64,000 bases of DNA from Chloroflexota bacterium (GTDB lineage: Bacteria; Chloroflexota; Anaerolineae; Aggregatilineales; Phototrophicaceae), in assembly GCA_028873975.1 (NCBI GenBank), contig JAPPMO010000026.1:1-64000 (forward strand), in the 5' to 3' direction. Of the stretch, positions 1 to 8,632 are shown one piece after another. The notes beneath the pieces are model-generated. The model saw only the letters and a list, made by a program, of their open reading frames with translations, did no database searches and had not been told where the DNA came from. Made by a program: the position numbers and the translations under genes. Numbering within the stretch: the stretch's first letter is position 1; each line of letters begins with the position of its first letter.

Positions 1-71
1 ACCCCCCTCTCTTGCAACCATTATCCTGCAAAACCTTTAATATGCGATTGCCCTGTTGCGGACCGCGGAAT

Positions 72-105
72 TTGCAATTGCCGCTACAACATGTTAAGGT
101 ATTGT
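72..105 (+). promoter_or_regulatory. Candidate promoter of the SnoaL-like gene cluster
   Basis: Two overlapping sigma-70-like options lie just upstream of the palindrome at 111-126: TTGCCG (78-83), 16-bp spacer, TATTGT (100-105); or TTGCAA (72-77), 17-bp spacer, TAAGGT (95-100). Both are only partial matches to consensus. Their placement, immediately before an operator-like palindrome and about 165 bp before the first start codon, is what makes them credible. Confidence 0.4.
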
Positions 106-110
106 CCTTG

Positions 111-126
111 TCGAAAACGTTTTCGA
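111..126. promoter_or_regulatory. LacI-family-type operator palindrome
   Basis: A perfect 16-bp palindrome, TCGAAAACGTTTTCGA, with the central CpG and AAACGTTT core typical of LacI/PurR-family operators. It sits just downstream of the candidate promoter, where a bound repressor would block initiation or early elongation. No LacI-type regulator gene lies in the window, so the cognate protein is unknown. Confidence 0.6.
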
Positions 127-268
127 GTCGGACCGGTCTTGGCAGGCGCTGCGCCCTTATCCGGGCTTTTGGCATTGCTCAAGCCGCGAGCCAAGCCCAA
201 GACCGTCAGAATCTCAATCCAGCAACAATATCGAAAGAACAGATGCAAAAGATAGTTTAGGTGAGCAG

Positions 269-1384
269 ATGGCAGAAGACAAGAAGGCTTCAAAAAGTTT
301 GGATGTCAAGAACGCTTGCGATGAGGAGAAAGCGCGGATTACCTTGCCGAACAAGCTGGATATCCAGTTCATGGAGGACGCGAGGGGCAATCAGGCGCAA
401 TCCATGCGCGGCTTCAATCCGCGCTACAAGGACTTCGTCGATTACATCATCGGCATCACGCACGAGATTTGGGAAGAAAAGGGTATCGGCAAGCTCTACG
501 ATTACTATGCCAACACCATCCACTTGCATACGTCATACGGCACGAGTTATGGGCGAGAGCCCGTTTTTGCGGCGACGATCGCCGCCATGGCGGCCTTCCC
601 GGACCGGCGGCTTTACGGCGATGAAGTCATCTGGGGCGGCAACGATGTCGATGGTTTGTACTCGTCGCATCGCTTGCGCCACGAGGGGACGAACCGCGGC
701 TGGACGAAGTACGGTCCGCCCACCGGCAAGCGAGTCAGCTATTGGTCTATGGCCGATTGTTTTATCAAGCGGAACATGGTGGTCGAAGAATGGATCTGCC
801 GTGACGAATTGACGCTGGTGCTGCAACTGGGGTTGGACCCGGTGGAGACAGCCAGGGAAATGGCGGCTCGGGAAAAAGACAGCGATATGCTCTTCCAAAT
901 CCCCGGAGATATCGAGCGCGGCATCGGTCAATTCCCGCCGGAGCGATGGCCCGAACCACAGTCGGAGCGCTTTGATCCCGAGGACTTCGTCAAGCGTATG
1001 CTCCACGAGATTTGGAACTGGCGGTTGCTGAATAAAGCGCAGGACTATTATCACGAGCAGGTGGTCTTCGCTGGACCGACCCGCCGCGCCTTCAAAGGGA
1101 TCAGCGACTTGCAGACCTATGCGCTCAATGTTCTGTCGCCTTTCCCTGACCTGGCGATCAGAGCCGACCATTTTTGCTATGTCGGGGACGAAAAAGACGG
1201 TTATCGCACCGCAACGCGCTGGACGATGCGCGGGACCCATACCGGCTATGGCATTTACGGCGAACCCACCGGCAATCCAATCCAGATTATCGGCATCAGC
1301 CACCATGTGATCGTCGATGGTCAAGTGGTCAAAGAATGGACGGTCTTTGACGAGTTCGCGCTCTTGATGCAGATTTACGCCTAG
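269..1384 (+). CDS. Tandem SnoaL/NTF2-like domain protein (1 of 3)
   Basis: A 371-residue protein with two SnoaL/NTF2-like halves, about residues 45-190 and 235-370. Each half has the family pattern of a helix followed by a strand-rich part with paired aromatic/acidic motifs (YDYYANTIHLHTSYG and AQDYYHEQVVFAGPTRRA, each followed by a FPD turn). The ATG has a good ribosome site (AGGTGA) a few bases upstream. Members of this fold include polyketide cyclases, hydratases and uncharacterised small-molecule enzymes, so the substrate cannot be told. It is the first of three consecutive paralogues on the same strand and the closest to the LacI-type operator, which hints at a substrate-induced catabolic operon. 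Confidence 0.8.
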   Translation: MAEDKKASKSLDVKNACDEEKARITLPNKLDIQFMEDARGNQAQSMRGFNPRYKDFVDYIIGITHEIWEEKGIGKLYDYYANTIHLHTSYGTSYGREPVFAATIAAMAAFPDRRLYGDEVIWGGNDVDGLYSSHRLRHEGTNRGWTKYGPPTGKRVSYWSMADCFIKRNMVVEEWICRDELTLVLQLGLDPVETAREMAAREKDSDMLFQIPGDIERGIGQFPPERWPEPQSERFDPEDFVKRMLHEIWNWRLLNKAQDYYHEQVVFAGPTRRAFKGISDLQTYALNVLSPFPDLAIRADHFCYVGDEKDGYRTATRWTMRGTHTGYGIYGEPTGNPIQIIGISHHVIVDGQVVKEWTVFDEFALLMQIYA

Positions 1385-1443
1385 ATCGCTGCAGCGCCCG
1401 GTTTGCGGAACTGCGGGCGCCATCGTTCCAAGGAACCCCCTCA

Positions 1444-2562
1444 ATGAGTCAAACGGAAGACAAGTACTTCACATCGTCTTTTCAGTATAGTCCGGTTGAC
1501 CAAGCGCAAAACATCGCTAACAAAGTCCGCGTGATCGAAATCATGCGCGCGCTGAGCGAAGCGCCGCTTGATGAACTGCCAGCGCTCGCGCGGGACGGAT
1601 ATGACCGAGACGCCTCGCTCAATGTGACGCACCCGATTAATGAATTGGCGGGCATCGCCGCCGGCTTGGAGCAGTTGTGGCTGCCGCTGCGGCGCTCCCT
1701 GCCGGATATGGAGCGGCGCGATCACTTTGTGGCCGGCGGGCGCTACCGCGATGCCAACTGGATCGCTTGTATGGGCCACTACATGGGCAGTTTTGAGCGC
1801 GATTTGCTGGGCATACCGGCGACGCGCGGCGTGGTCTGCTTGCGATATTGCGAGGGGCACGAGCTGCGCGATGGCAAAATCGCGACCAGTTATATCTTCA
1901 TCGATTTTCTGGATTTGATGCGGCAAGCCGGTTACGTCCCGATCGCGCCCAGCCTGGGCAGCGAAATGCGCTGGATGCCCCCGCGAACGCTCGATGGCCT
2001 TGTCTTGACGCCGCAAGACGAAGCGCGCTCCAAGCAGACTATCGAGACGATTCTCAAGATGCACGCCGCACTGGGCTATTACAGTGGGGAGCCGCCGACG
2101 CGCGAGGTGCTCGACGAGATGGAACAGGCCAAGCACTGGCACAAGAATTTCATGTGGTATGGACCGTCGGGCATCGGCACGACGCGCGGCTTGAAGGGCT
2201 TTGAAGACTATCATCAGATTCCTTTTCTGGTGGCTTTCCCCGACCGAGGCGGATCCGAACAGGGGCATTTCATACGCATTGGCGACGGTTATTTCGCTGT
2301 GACCGGCGGCTGGGGTTATCTGCGGGCGACGCATACTGGCGGCGAGTTGTTTGGCGTCCCGCCGACGGGGCGGCCGCTCAAAATGCGCGTGATGGACTTT
2401 TATCGCTGCGACGACGAAACCATTGTGGAAAACTGGGTCCCGATTGATGTGCCCCATATTCTGCTGCAGATGGGCATTGATGTCTTCGGACGCATGCGGC
2501 ATCAGTTCCGCCAGCGCGGAGCCATCAGCGCCAGCGAATGGCTGGTCGCAGGAAATGACTGA
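1444..2562 (+). CDS. Tandem SnoaL/NTF2-like domain protein (2 of 3)
   Basis: A 372-residue paralogue of its neighbours, again with two SnoaL/NTF2-like halves (about residues 50-170 and 215-345). The second half carries the motif FMWYGPSGIGTTRGLKGF followed by HQIPFLVAFPDR, nearly the same as in the next gene. The ATG at 1444 follows an AAGGA ribosome site. It starts 59 bp after the previous gene, so co-transcription is likely. Function unknown; the pattern suggests an enzyme binding a small hydrophobic or carbohydrate-derived substrate in the NTF2 cone. The three proteins are more alike in their second halves, so the set probably arose by gene duplication followed by divergence. Confidence 0.8.
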   Translation: MSQTEDKYFTSSFQYSPVDQAQNIANKVRVIEIMRALSEAPLDELPALARDGYDRDASLNVTHPINELAGIAAGLEQLWLPLRRSLPDMERRDHFVAGGRYRDANWIACMGHYMGSFERDLLGIPATRGVVCLRYCEGHELRDGKIATSYIFIDFLDLMRQAGYVPIAPSLGSEMRWMPPRTLDGLVLTPQDEARSKQTIETILKMHAALGYYSGEPPTREVLDEMEQAKHWHKNFMWYGPSGIGTTRGLKGFEDYHQIPFLVAFPDRGGSEQGHFIRIGDGYFAVTGGWGYLRATHTGGELFGVPPTGRPLKMRVMDFYRCDDETIVENWVPIDVPHILLQMGIDVFGRMRHQFRQRGAISASEWLVAGND

Positions 2563-2624
2563 GTCTTTGACGACGCAGCTTATGAGTTTGACGCAGGCGC
2601 CACCTGGAGGGCGACAAGTCAAAA

Positions 2625-3641
2625 ATGTCGATTCACAACCGAAACAAGGCATTCATTGGCGGGCTGCGCGCCGCGCTTTACGATATTGACGCGAGCGATC
2701 TGCAACGGCAATTGCGAGGGCTATTCGCGGCCGACTGCGAAGCGCATCTGGCGCATCCGCTCGAAACCCTGCCTGGCGTCGACGCCCTCTATGAAGGCGC
2801 CTATCTGCCGCTGTTGAAGGCCGTGCCCGATCTGGAACGGCGCGATTTCATCGTCATGGCCGGCGAGAGCCGGGGGCAGAACTGGGTCGGCTGCGCCGGG
2901 CATTATATGGGGCTATTCGAGCAGCCCTGGTTGGATATCCCCCCGACCAAGCACTTGATGGCGATGCGCTATCACGAATTCTTCCGCATCGAGGACGAGC
3001 GGATCGTGGAGATGCAGGCGCTATGGGATATCCCCCAGGTGATGATGGAGGCGGGAGCCTGGCCGTTGTCGCCGAGCCTGGCTGTCGAGTGGATTGCGCC
3101 CGGTCCCGCCAGCAACGATGGCATCGTTACATCGCCCTATGACGAAGCGCTGTCCCAAGCCAGCCTGGCCTGGGTCAAGGATATGTTGACCGCGATGCAA
3201 CGCAGTGTCATCAGCGTGGAAGCGATGGAGCTGAACAAGTATTGGCATCCCAAGATGATGTGGTACGGACCGGCGGGAATCGGCTCGATGCGGCGGATAT
3301 CGGGTTTCCGCCGCTGGCACCAGATTCCCTTCCTGAAAGCGATGCCCGATCGCGACGCCTTCATCGGCACGGGCATCATGTTTGCTGATGGCGAATATGT
3401 CGGCTTCACCGCTTGGCCCGGCATGACCATGACCATCAGCGGCGATGGCTGGCTGGGCATCGCGCCTGGCAATCGAGCGATCACCATGCGCAGCCTGGAT
3501 TTCTGGCGCATGGAAAAGGGGCAAATCCGCGAAAACTGGGTCTTGGTCGATCTGCTGGATGTGTATCATCAGCTTGGCGTCGATGTCTTCGAGCGCATGC
3601 GGGAGTTGACGGTGGCGCGGCGCGCGGATATCGCGCTCTGA
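2625..3641 (+). CDS. Tandem SnoaL/NTF2-like domain protein (3 of 3)
   Basis: A 338-residue paralogue. First half: LERRDFIVMAGESRGQNWVG, then CAGHYMGLFEQPWLDIPPTK, matching LERRD.../MGHYMGSFE in the previous gene. Second half: MMWYGPAGIGSMRRISGF followed by HQIPFLKAMPDR. It starts 62 bp after gene 2; a GGAGGG ribosome site lies about 13 bp before the ATG, slightly far. It ends the cluster: the next gene is convergent. Three SnoaL-like genes in a row with no recognisable partner enzyme is unusual; the proteins may form a hetero-oligomer or act in successive steps. Confidence 0.8.
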   Translation: MSIHNRNKAFIGGLRAALYDIDASDLQRQLRGLFAADCEAHLAHPLETLPGVDALYEGAYLPLLKAVPDLERRDFIVMAGESRGQNWVGCAGHYMGLFEQPWLDIPPTKHLMAMRYHEFFRIEDERIVEMQALWDIPQVMMEAGAWPLSPSLAVEWIAPGPASNDGIVTSPYDEALSQASLAWVKDMLTAMQRSVISVEAMELNKYWHPKMMWYGPAGIGSMRRISGFRRWHQIPFLKAMPDRDAFIGTGIMFADGEYVGFTAWPGMTMTISGDGWLGIAPGNRAITMRSLDFWRMEKGQIRENWVLVDLLDVYHQLGVDVFERMRELTVARRADIAL

Positions 3642-3651
3642 TGATGGTGAA

Positions 3652-4200
3652 CTACCGGGGCTGCGCCTCCGCCGGCAAATCCGCGATCAGGGGATTGCTG
3701 CGGTCGCGATTCGACAAGTACGGGTCTTGAATGCCCCAATCAATGCCGACTTGCGGATCGTCCCAGGCGATGCCGTATTCGTCCCCGCCGCCATCATAAT
3801 AATTATTCACGATGTACATGAGCGTGCAGTCGCTCAGCGCGGCGAAGCCGTGTGCCACGCCTTCGGGGATGAATATGCCCAGTGGATTGTCTTCGCCGAT
3901 ATCGATAGTCGCGGATGCCAGGCAGGTCGGGGAAGACCGGCGCAGGTCAACCAAGCCTACGCGGATCGCGCCGCGCGTACTGAACCAATAGTCCACTTGC
4001 TTGAAGTGGTAATGCAAGCCGCGCAAGACGCCGGCTTTGCTATCGCTGCGGTTGTTCTGCAAGCGACTCCAGTTGACACCCGGGAACCACTCCGCCCGGA
4101 AGGTTTCCATGAAGCGCCCGCGCTCGTCGCCGAAGGCGCTTAATGCTACGGTCATGACCCCTTGGATGGGGTCGAATGGCTGGGCGGGTGAGGGAGTCAA
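3652..4200 (-). CDS. RmlC-like dTDP-4-dehydrorhamnose 3,5-epimerase family
   Basis: A 182-residue cupin. Family hallmarks: DERGRFMETFR (25-35), RGLHYH with the catalytic-type His63, IPEGVAHGF (111-119), and the tyrosine pair near 134-135 followed by EYGIAWDDP. RmlC enzymes epimerise C3/C5 of dTDP-4-keto-6-deoxyglucose in dTDP-rhamnose synthesis. No rmlA, B or D is nearby, so it may instead be a stand-alone sugar-nucleotide epimerase. The likely start is TTG at 4200, overlapping the TGA of the upstream gene as TTGA, with GAGG nine bases upstream; an internal ATG at residue 16 would cut into the fold. Confidence 0.8.
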   Translation of the reverse strand: MTPSPAQPFDPIQGVMTVALSAFGDERGRFMETFRAEWFPGVNWSRLQNNRSDSKAGVLRGLHYHFKQVDYWFSTRGAIRVGLVDLRRSSPTCLASATIDIGEDNPLGIFIPEGVAHGFAALSDCTLMYIVNNYYDGGGDEYGIAWDDPQVGIDWGIQDPYLSNRDRSNPLIADLPAEAQPR

Positions 4201-5033
4201 GTTCTATCCTCACTAGGTTTGTCGTCATTGCATTGATCCGACGCTCCGCCATCGGGAGGTTTCCTATCCGAACAGGGCTTCGCGTATTCCAACGTTTTGA
4301 GGTGGTTCTTCAGATTCCGAGCCATTCGCCGTAGCGCAACAGAGGTCATGCCCGCGCCAATTGCTCCACTTGCTAAGGGAATCAATTTACTAACGCCTTT
4401 GGCATAAGACTGCTTTGTGAGTTTGATTCCGACCCACTTGAGTACAGTCTTGACAATTGGATAATAGGCCGTTTTGGTTAGTGCGTACTTAGGTAGCTTG
4501 TGAACAACTACACCGGCGAATTTCTTGGCGATCCGTGTAAGCAGCTGGTTCGCTTCGCCTATTCCCAACATCGAACCCACGAGCAACACTATGCGATACT
4601 GGGTTTCTTCATCAATTTCGCTGTCTTCTTGCAGCAGATCGGGCCAGACATAGAGATACGCCAGTTTCTGCGCCAAGACAACCGCGTGCCAAATGAAATT
4701 AACAGTATCAGCCGGAAATGTGAGAGCTAGGGCAAGTCCGCCAGGTATACCTGTCACAAACGATCCAGCCGCTGCCTTCCTGTTGTGAGACTTGATAACG
4801 CTGTCAGCGATGCGATCAATGATGTCGTCTCTTACATTAGCTTGCGCGGGATTGGTTTTTACGGCATCCTTGACCTGTTTGTCGGCACAGTGAGATTTAA
4901 GTTGGGCTCTAAGAAATGACGCGCGATCAACCTTCGCGCCTGGAAGCGCCATAGCCGCCTTAAGTATTGAAAAGACGTACTGGTTGTTTTGGTCGCCATC
5001 ATCTTCGGGACTAAGCGATTGAGACGCAATCAT
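4197..5033 (-). CDS. EcsC-like membrane-associated protein
   Basis: A 278-residue protein with glycine- and alanine-rich helices: GIPGGLALALTFPADT near residues 95-110, then WHAVVLAQKLAYLYVWPDL. This pattern recalls EcsC-domain proteins, where a similar PAD...AQKLAYLYGWPDL stretch occurs. A second hydrophobic block (about 205-240) precedes a charged, Pro/Asp-rich tail. EcsC-domain function is poorly known. The gene is translationally coupled to the RmlC-like gene and is somewhat less GC-rich than its neighbours, so it may be an accessory gene. Family assignment is from memory of the pattern and is moderate. Confidence 0.6.
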   Translation of the reverse strand: MIASQSLSPEDDGDQNNQYVFSILKAAMALPGAKVDRASFLRAQLKSHCADKQVKDAVKTNPAQANVRDDIIDRIADSVIKSHNRKAAAGSFVTGIPGGLALALTFPADTVNFIWHAVVLAQKLAYLYVWPDLLQEDSEIDEETQYRIVLLVGSMLGIGEANQLLTRIAKKFAGVVVHKLPKYALTKTAYYPIVKTVLKWVGIKLTKQSYAKGVSKLIPLASGAIGAGMTSVALRRMARNLKNHLKTLEYAKPCSDRKPPDGGASDQCNDDKPSEDRT

Positions 5034-5236
5034 TCAGCTTTGCCTTACTTCCCTATTTGGACACTCAGACGCAGATAGCTATTCACATCGCAACGATTAT
5101 GATACGGAAATGTGTTGCGCTGTACAATGGTTCGCGACATAAGGTCGCTCGCCAGTTGAAAGCAGTATAGACCAACGCGCCAATATCGGACATAATACGG
5201 GGAGATTCGGCGGTTTCGCGGCGTAGGAGGTCGATT

Positions 5237-5434
5237 ATGGCGATGGTGGTGATGGCGATTATCATCATCTTGAACATCGTGCTGCTGCTGGCGGTGATGC
5301 GGGTTGGCACACAGGGCGAACATCACGGCGAGGTGTCGCCAGAGCAATCGGGCGCGGTGCGAGCCTGGCGCGCGCGCCTGGGCATGAGCGACAGCAGCGA
5401 GGCCCAAGGCTCGGCGGCCGCGGATCATTCCTGA
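5237..5434 (+). CDS. Small single-span membrane protein
   Basis: A 65-residue protein with a very hydrophobic N-terminal segment (about residues 2-20) and a charged C-terminal tail. It has one of the best ribosome sites in the window, AGGAGGT five to six bases before the ATG, and lies 25 bp before the glycosyltransferase gene on the same strand. These two facts argue that it is really translated. No family is recognised; a small accessory protein of the glycosyltransferase is possible but is only inference. Confidence 0.65.
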   Translation: MAMVVMAIIIILNIVLLLAVMRVGTQGEHHGEVSPEQSGAVRAWRARLGMSDSSEAQGSAAADHS

Positions 5435-5459
5435 CCGGGACTTTAGCCCGGCGCCGCCC

Positions 5460-6563
5460 ATGCGGATTGGCTTCATTAGTTCAGACCTCGGCAATCAAAA
5501 CGGCTGGGCCACTTATAGCCTGCAGTTGATACGCGCTTTACGGGCGCGCGGCGTCGACGCGACGGTGGTCGCCTCTCGCAACAGCCCCGACGCTGAATTT
5601 GCGATCCATCGGCTCCTGCCAACGGTGAGTCCTCCAGAACGGCATACCTTCTTCAAATCTATGCGGCAAGTGTTCGCCGTTCGGCGGCTGCTGCGGCATT
5701 GCGACATCATCCACTGCAGCGCCGAGCCGCTGGCGATATTGGCGGCAGTTGTCGCCGGCGACCGCCCGCTTTTCATCACGGCTCATGGCAGCTACGTCAA
5801 TTTGCCGCGCATGCGGCGCTTCCCCGTGAATGCGTTCTACCGGCGAGCCTTCGCCCGCGCGACTTTGATCTGCGTCAGCAACTATACAGCGGGGGTGGCA
5901 AAAGCAACCCTGCCGGAGGCGCGCGTGACGGTGATTCCCAACGGCGCCGACGTCAGCGGATTTGCCCAACGGCCGTCATTGCAGGTGGAAAAACGCGCGC
6001 CGACGGTCATCGCCATCGGCGAGATCAAGCCGCGCAAGGGCACGCTGGAGTTGGTGGAGGCAATCGCCCGGGTTCGCGAGAAAATCCCGGATGTCCAATG
6101 CTTGATTATGGGAGCCCCGCGGTTCGGCAGCTTTTATACGACTGTCGTACAGGCGGCGATTGAAGCGCATGGTTTGGGGGAAAACGTGAAGATAATGGGC
6201 TTCGTCGACGAGGAAGTGAAACGCGCCTGGTTAGCCGCGGCCGATGTCCTGGCATTGCCGGCCATGAACGACGGACTTTTTTTCGAGGGATTTGGCCTGA
6301 CGCTGTATGAAGCCGGCGCTGCGGGCACGGCGGTGCTGGGCACGGACGGCTGCGGCGTCGCCGATGCTATCGAAGACGGCGTCACCGGTTTGATCGTCTC
6401 GCAAGACAATATCGACGAAGAACTGCCGCGCGCCTTGCTGGAATTGCTGTCGAAGCCGCGCAAAGCGGCCGCGATGGGGGCCGCCGGCCGGGAACGGGCG
6501 CTGCGGCAGACCTGGGACCGGGTCGCCGAGCAGGTGATGCGCTTGTACGATGACGCTATTTGA
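5460..6563 (+). CDS. Family 4 glycosyltransferase (GT-B)
   Basis: A 367-residue GT-B glycosyltransferase. The N-terminal Rossmann half starts at MRIGFISSDLG with a glycine-rich stretch; the linker carries VIPNGADVSGF (about 160-170). The donor half shows GEIKPRKGTLELVEAI and the E-x7-E motif in FFEGFGLTLYEAGAAG (about 275-290), the nucleotide-sugar binding signature of GT4. It would transfer a sugar from a nucleotide donor to a glycan or lipid acceptor on the cytoplasmic face. Acceptor unknown. It is probably co-transcribed with the small membrane protein upstream. Confidence 0.88.
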   Translation: MRIGFISSDLGNQNGWATYSLQLIRALRARGVDATVVASRNSPDAEFAIHRLLPTVSPPERHTFFKSMRQVFAVRRLLRHCDIIHCSAEPLAILAAVVAGDRPLFITAHGSYVNLPRMRRFPVNAFYRRAFARATLICVSNYTAGVAKATLPEARVTVIPNGADVSGFAQRPSLQVEKRAPTVIAIGEIKPRKGTLELVEAIARVREKIPDVQCLIMGAPRFGSFYTTVVQAAIEAHGLGENVKIMGFVDEEVKRAWLAAADVLALPAMNDGLFFEGFGLTLYEAGAAGTAVLGTDGCGVADAIEDGVTGLIVSQDNIDEELPRALLELLSKPRKAAAMGAAGRERALRQTWDRVAEQVMRLYDDAI

Positions 6564-6612
6564 ATCGGAAATCGGCAATGCCGCGATTCTGAAATCCGAT
6601 GAAGCTGGGCGC

Positions 6613-7299
6613 TCAGATTGGCTTGAGGCCATCGGCATAAATGAAGAAGTTCGGCGTTGTCCGCACTTCAATCTCGAAGCCGCCGTCGCGCAGGATCTTC
6701 GTGAGTTGCGCCGGATCGTAGTAGATCTTGACGATTTCGTAGCGCCGCCCGTCGCTTAACACGCGCTGCTGCATCTCGCCGCCCAGATCTTCCGTTTCCG
6801 CGCGTCTGTTGGACATGTCCCGCTCTTGCGAGTCGACAAAGAAGAGCCGACCGCCCGGCTTCAGCGCGTCGTAAACCGCGCCCAAGAAGCTCGAAAGCTT
6901 TTCCCCCGGCACGTGGGACAGCCAGAATCCAAAAAAGACCATGTCATATTGCTCCCGCGCCCGCCATGCGAACAAGTCGGTCTGGATATAGCTGACCTTG
7001 TCCGAAGCCAGCTTGGCTTTGTTGATGGCGATCATTTCCGGCGAGGCGTCGAGCGCCGTCACGCGATCTCCGATTCTGATCAGCTGCTCGGTCCAGATGC
7101 CGGTGCCGGGCGCCATTTCCAGTATATGCGCTTGGCGCGGCGCGTTGAGCAATTGCTCGCGCACGATCCCCGCTTCGCTTTCCCATTGTCGCTTGAAAGC
7201 CGCGCCGCGGTCGTAGCGCCCCTGCCGATAAAACCACTGGTCGTATTCCGGCGCGCGAGCGGAGTAATAGTCGATTTGATGTTGCAGCAGGTCGGTCAT
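6613..7299 (-). CDS. Class I SAM-dependent methyltransferase
   Basis: A 228-residue protein with the class I methyltransferase pattern: motif I as ILEMAPGTGIWTEQL (about 62-76; usual LDxGxGxG), acidic motif II VTALDASPEMI, and motif IV YDMVFFGFWLSHVP, then LKPGGRLFFVDS. ATG at 7299 is chosen because GAGG sits five bases upstream; the preceding in-frame GTG at 7302 is too close to it. Substrate unknown. It is convergent with the glycosyltransferase gene (49 bp between stops), and separated by about 35 bp from the sulfatase gene that lies upstream on the same strand. Confidence 0.85.
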   Translation of the reverse strand: MTDLLQHQIDYYSARAPEYDQWFYRQGRYDRGAAFKRQWESEAGIVREQLLNAPRQAHILEMAPGTGIWTEQLIRIGDRVTALDASPEMIAINKAKLASDKVSYIQTDLFAWRAREQYDMVFFGFWLSHVPGEKLSSFLGAVYDALKPGGRLFFVDSQERDMSNRRAETEDLGGEMQQRVLSDGRRYEIVKIYYDPAQLTKILRDGGFEIEVRTTPNFFIYADGLKPI

Positions 7300-7334
7300 C
7301 ACAGCCTCACCATAGCCTCATCGCGGCACTGTGT

Positions 7335-8624
7335 TCAAGCTGTCGGCGGGGAACAGGGGACCGCGCGGCGAGGGGCGACAGCGCCGGGCGGCGCGGGCGC
7401 GGGTCCGCGCAGCAGCGGATCATCCGTATCGCGCATCCAGCGATCCAGCCGGGCGCGCATATCGCCCAGTACCCCAGCGTAGTCCGGATCGCTGATCAGG
7501 TTGTCCCGTTCCGTGGGATCGTAATAGGTATCGTAGAGTTGTTCCGCAGCGGGAGCGCGTTCGGCAAAGCCATGGTCGAGGTAGTCGTCCTTGGTCAAGC
7601 CGTCGTCGATATTGGGCAGGACGGGAGACTCGCGATTGTCATAACGGCGGATGTATTTGAAGCGATCGCTGCGAACGGCGCGCTTCGGTTCATAAGTAGC
7701 GTGGTAGGACACTTCTGCGAAGACTTCGTCTCGGATCGCATCCGCTTCTCCGCGCAAAAGCGGCATCATGGAAGACCCTTGCAACCAGGGCGGCGCCTCG
7801 ATATCGAGCAGGTCGCAAAGCGTCGGGAAGACGTCAATATGGCTGACCATGGCGTCGACAATTTTTCCGCCGCCGAATGGGCCGGGTCCGCGCAGGATCA
7901 GCGCCACGCCTATGCCGGCATCGGTTAAACTGCATTTCATGCCCGGGAAGGCAATGCCGTGATCGGTGGTGTAGATCACGAGCGTCTCGTCACGCAGGCC
8001 CGCGTCATCCAGGGCGCTCATCACCTGCCCTACCTTGTCATCGAGGATCTTCGCCATCGCGATGTAATTGGCCATATCCTGGCGGATGCGCGGCCGGTCG
8101 GGCAGAGGCAGTGGAGGCGATACATAAGCGGGATCAACATCGTGCTCGAGCGGGAATTCGCGATGGTTTTCGAAAAATCCAACTGTCAAGAAGAAGGGCG
8201 GCGGCGCGTCTTTGATGAAGTCGATAGCGCGCAGATGCGCCTCGGCGTGGTCGGTTGTCAGGATCCGGTCGTAGCCGATGGCTTCGGCGCCGCGAGCAAA
8301 ATGCGCGTTGGTGAGATGCTGGATGCCCGCCAGCGCCGATGTATAGCCGGCGCTCTTCAAGCTGTGGATGATGTGCTGGCGGAAATCGCCCAGGACGAAG
8401 CCGCGGTTGGCCAGACCTAACATGCCGGCGCTGTGGGGCGATTGTCCGGTCAGCAGCGCCGCTCGGCTGGGCGAGCAAGTGGGCGCTGCGCAATAAGCGC
8501 GGCGGAACAAGACGCCCTCCTCGGCCAGGCGCTGCAGATTGGGCGTCGGGATGCCGTAGCCGTAGGGCTGGAGATAGCGGCCCGTATCGTGCGAATGGAT
8601 GTAGAGGATGTTTGGTCTTGGCAT
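7335..8624 (-). CDS. Sulfatase (formylglycine-dependent type)
   Basis: A 429-residue sulfatase. Cys50 in CSPSR followed by AALLTGQ is the site converted to formylglycine in active sulfatases. N-terminal metal-site segment NILYIHSHDTGRY and later YTTDHGIAFPGMK agree with the alkaline-phosphatase-like fold. No signal peptide, so it probably acts in the cytoplasm on imported sulfated sugars or related esters. The ATG at 8624 gives the usual start (MPRPNILYIHSHD); a TTG at 8636 overlaps the stop of the dioxygenase gene and would be the alternative. It is the second gene of a pair with the PhyH-family dioxygenase, suggesting joint use of a sulfated substrate. Confidence 0.88.
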   Translation of the reverse strand: MPRPNILYIHSHDTGRYLQPYGYGIPTPNLQRLAEEGVLFRRAYCAAPTCSPSRAALLTGQSPHSAGMLGLANRGFVLGDFRQHIIHSLKSAGYTSALAGIQHLTNAHFARGAEAIGYDRILTTDHAEAHLRAIDFIKDAPPPFFLTVGFFENHREFPLEHDVDPAYVSPPLPLPDRPRIRQDMANYIAMAKILDDKVGQVMSALDDAGLRDETLVIYTTDHGIAFPGMKCSLTDAGIGVALILRGPGPFGGGKIVDAMVSHIDVFPTLCDLLDIEAPPWLQGSSMMPLLRGEADAIRDEVFAEVSYHATYEPKRAVRSDRFKYIRRYDNRESPVLPNIDDGLTKDDYLDHGFAERAPAAEQLYDTYYDPTERDNLISDPDYAGVLGDMRARLDRWMRDTDDPLLRGPAPAPPGAVAPRRAVPCSPPTA

Positions 8625-8632
8625 AGCGTCGC

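Noticed and set aside
12..260. 82-codon open frame at the left end
   Set aside because: It covers the promoter and LacI-type operator and has no ribosome site or protein-like composition.
533..1444. Long open frame antisense to the first SnoaL-like gene
   Set aside because: No ribosome site, no recognisable domain, composition of a shadow frame; the plus strand encodes a clear family protein. The same applies to antisense frames at 1441-2652, 35459-36985, 36928-38013 and 58884-60209.
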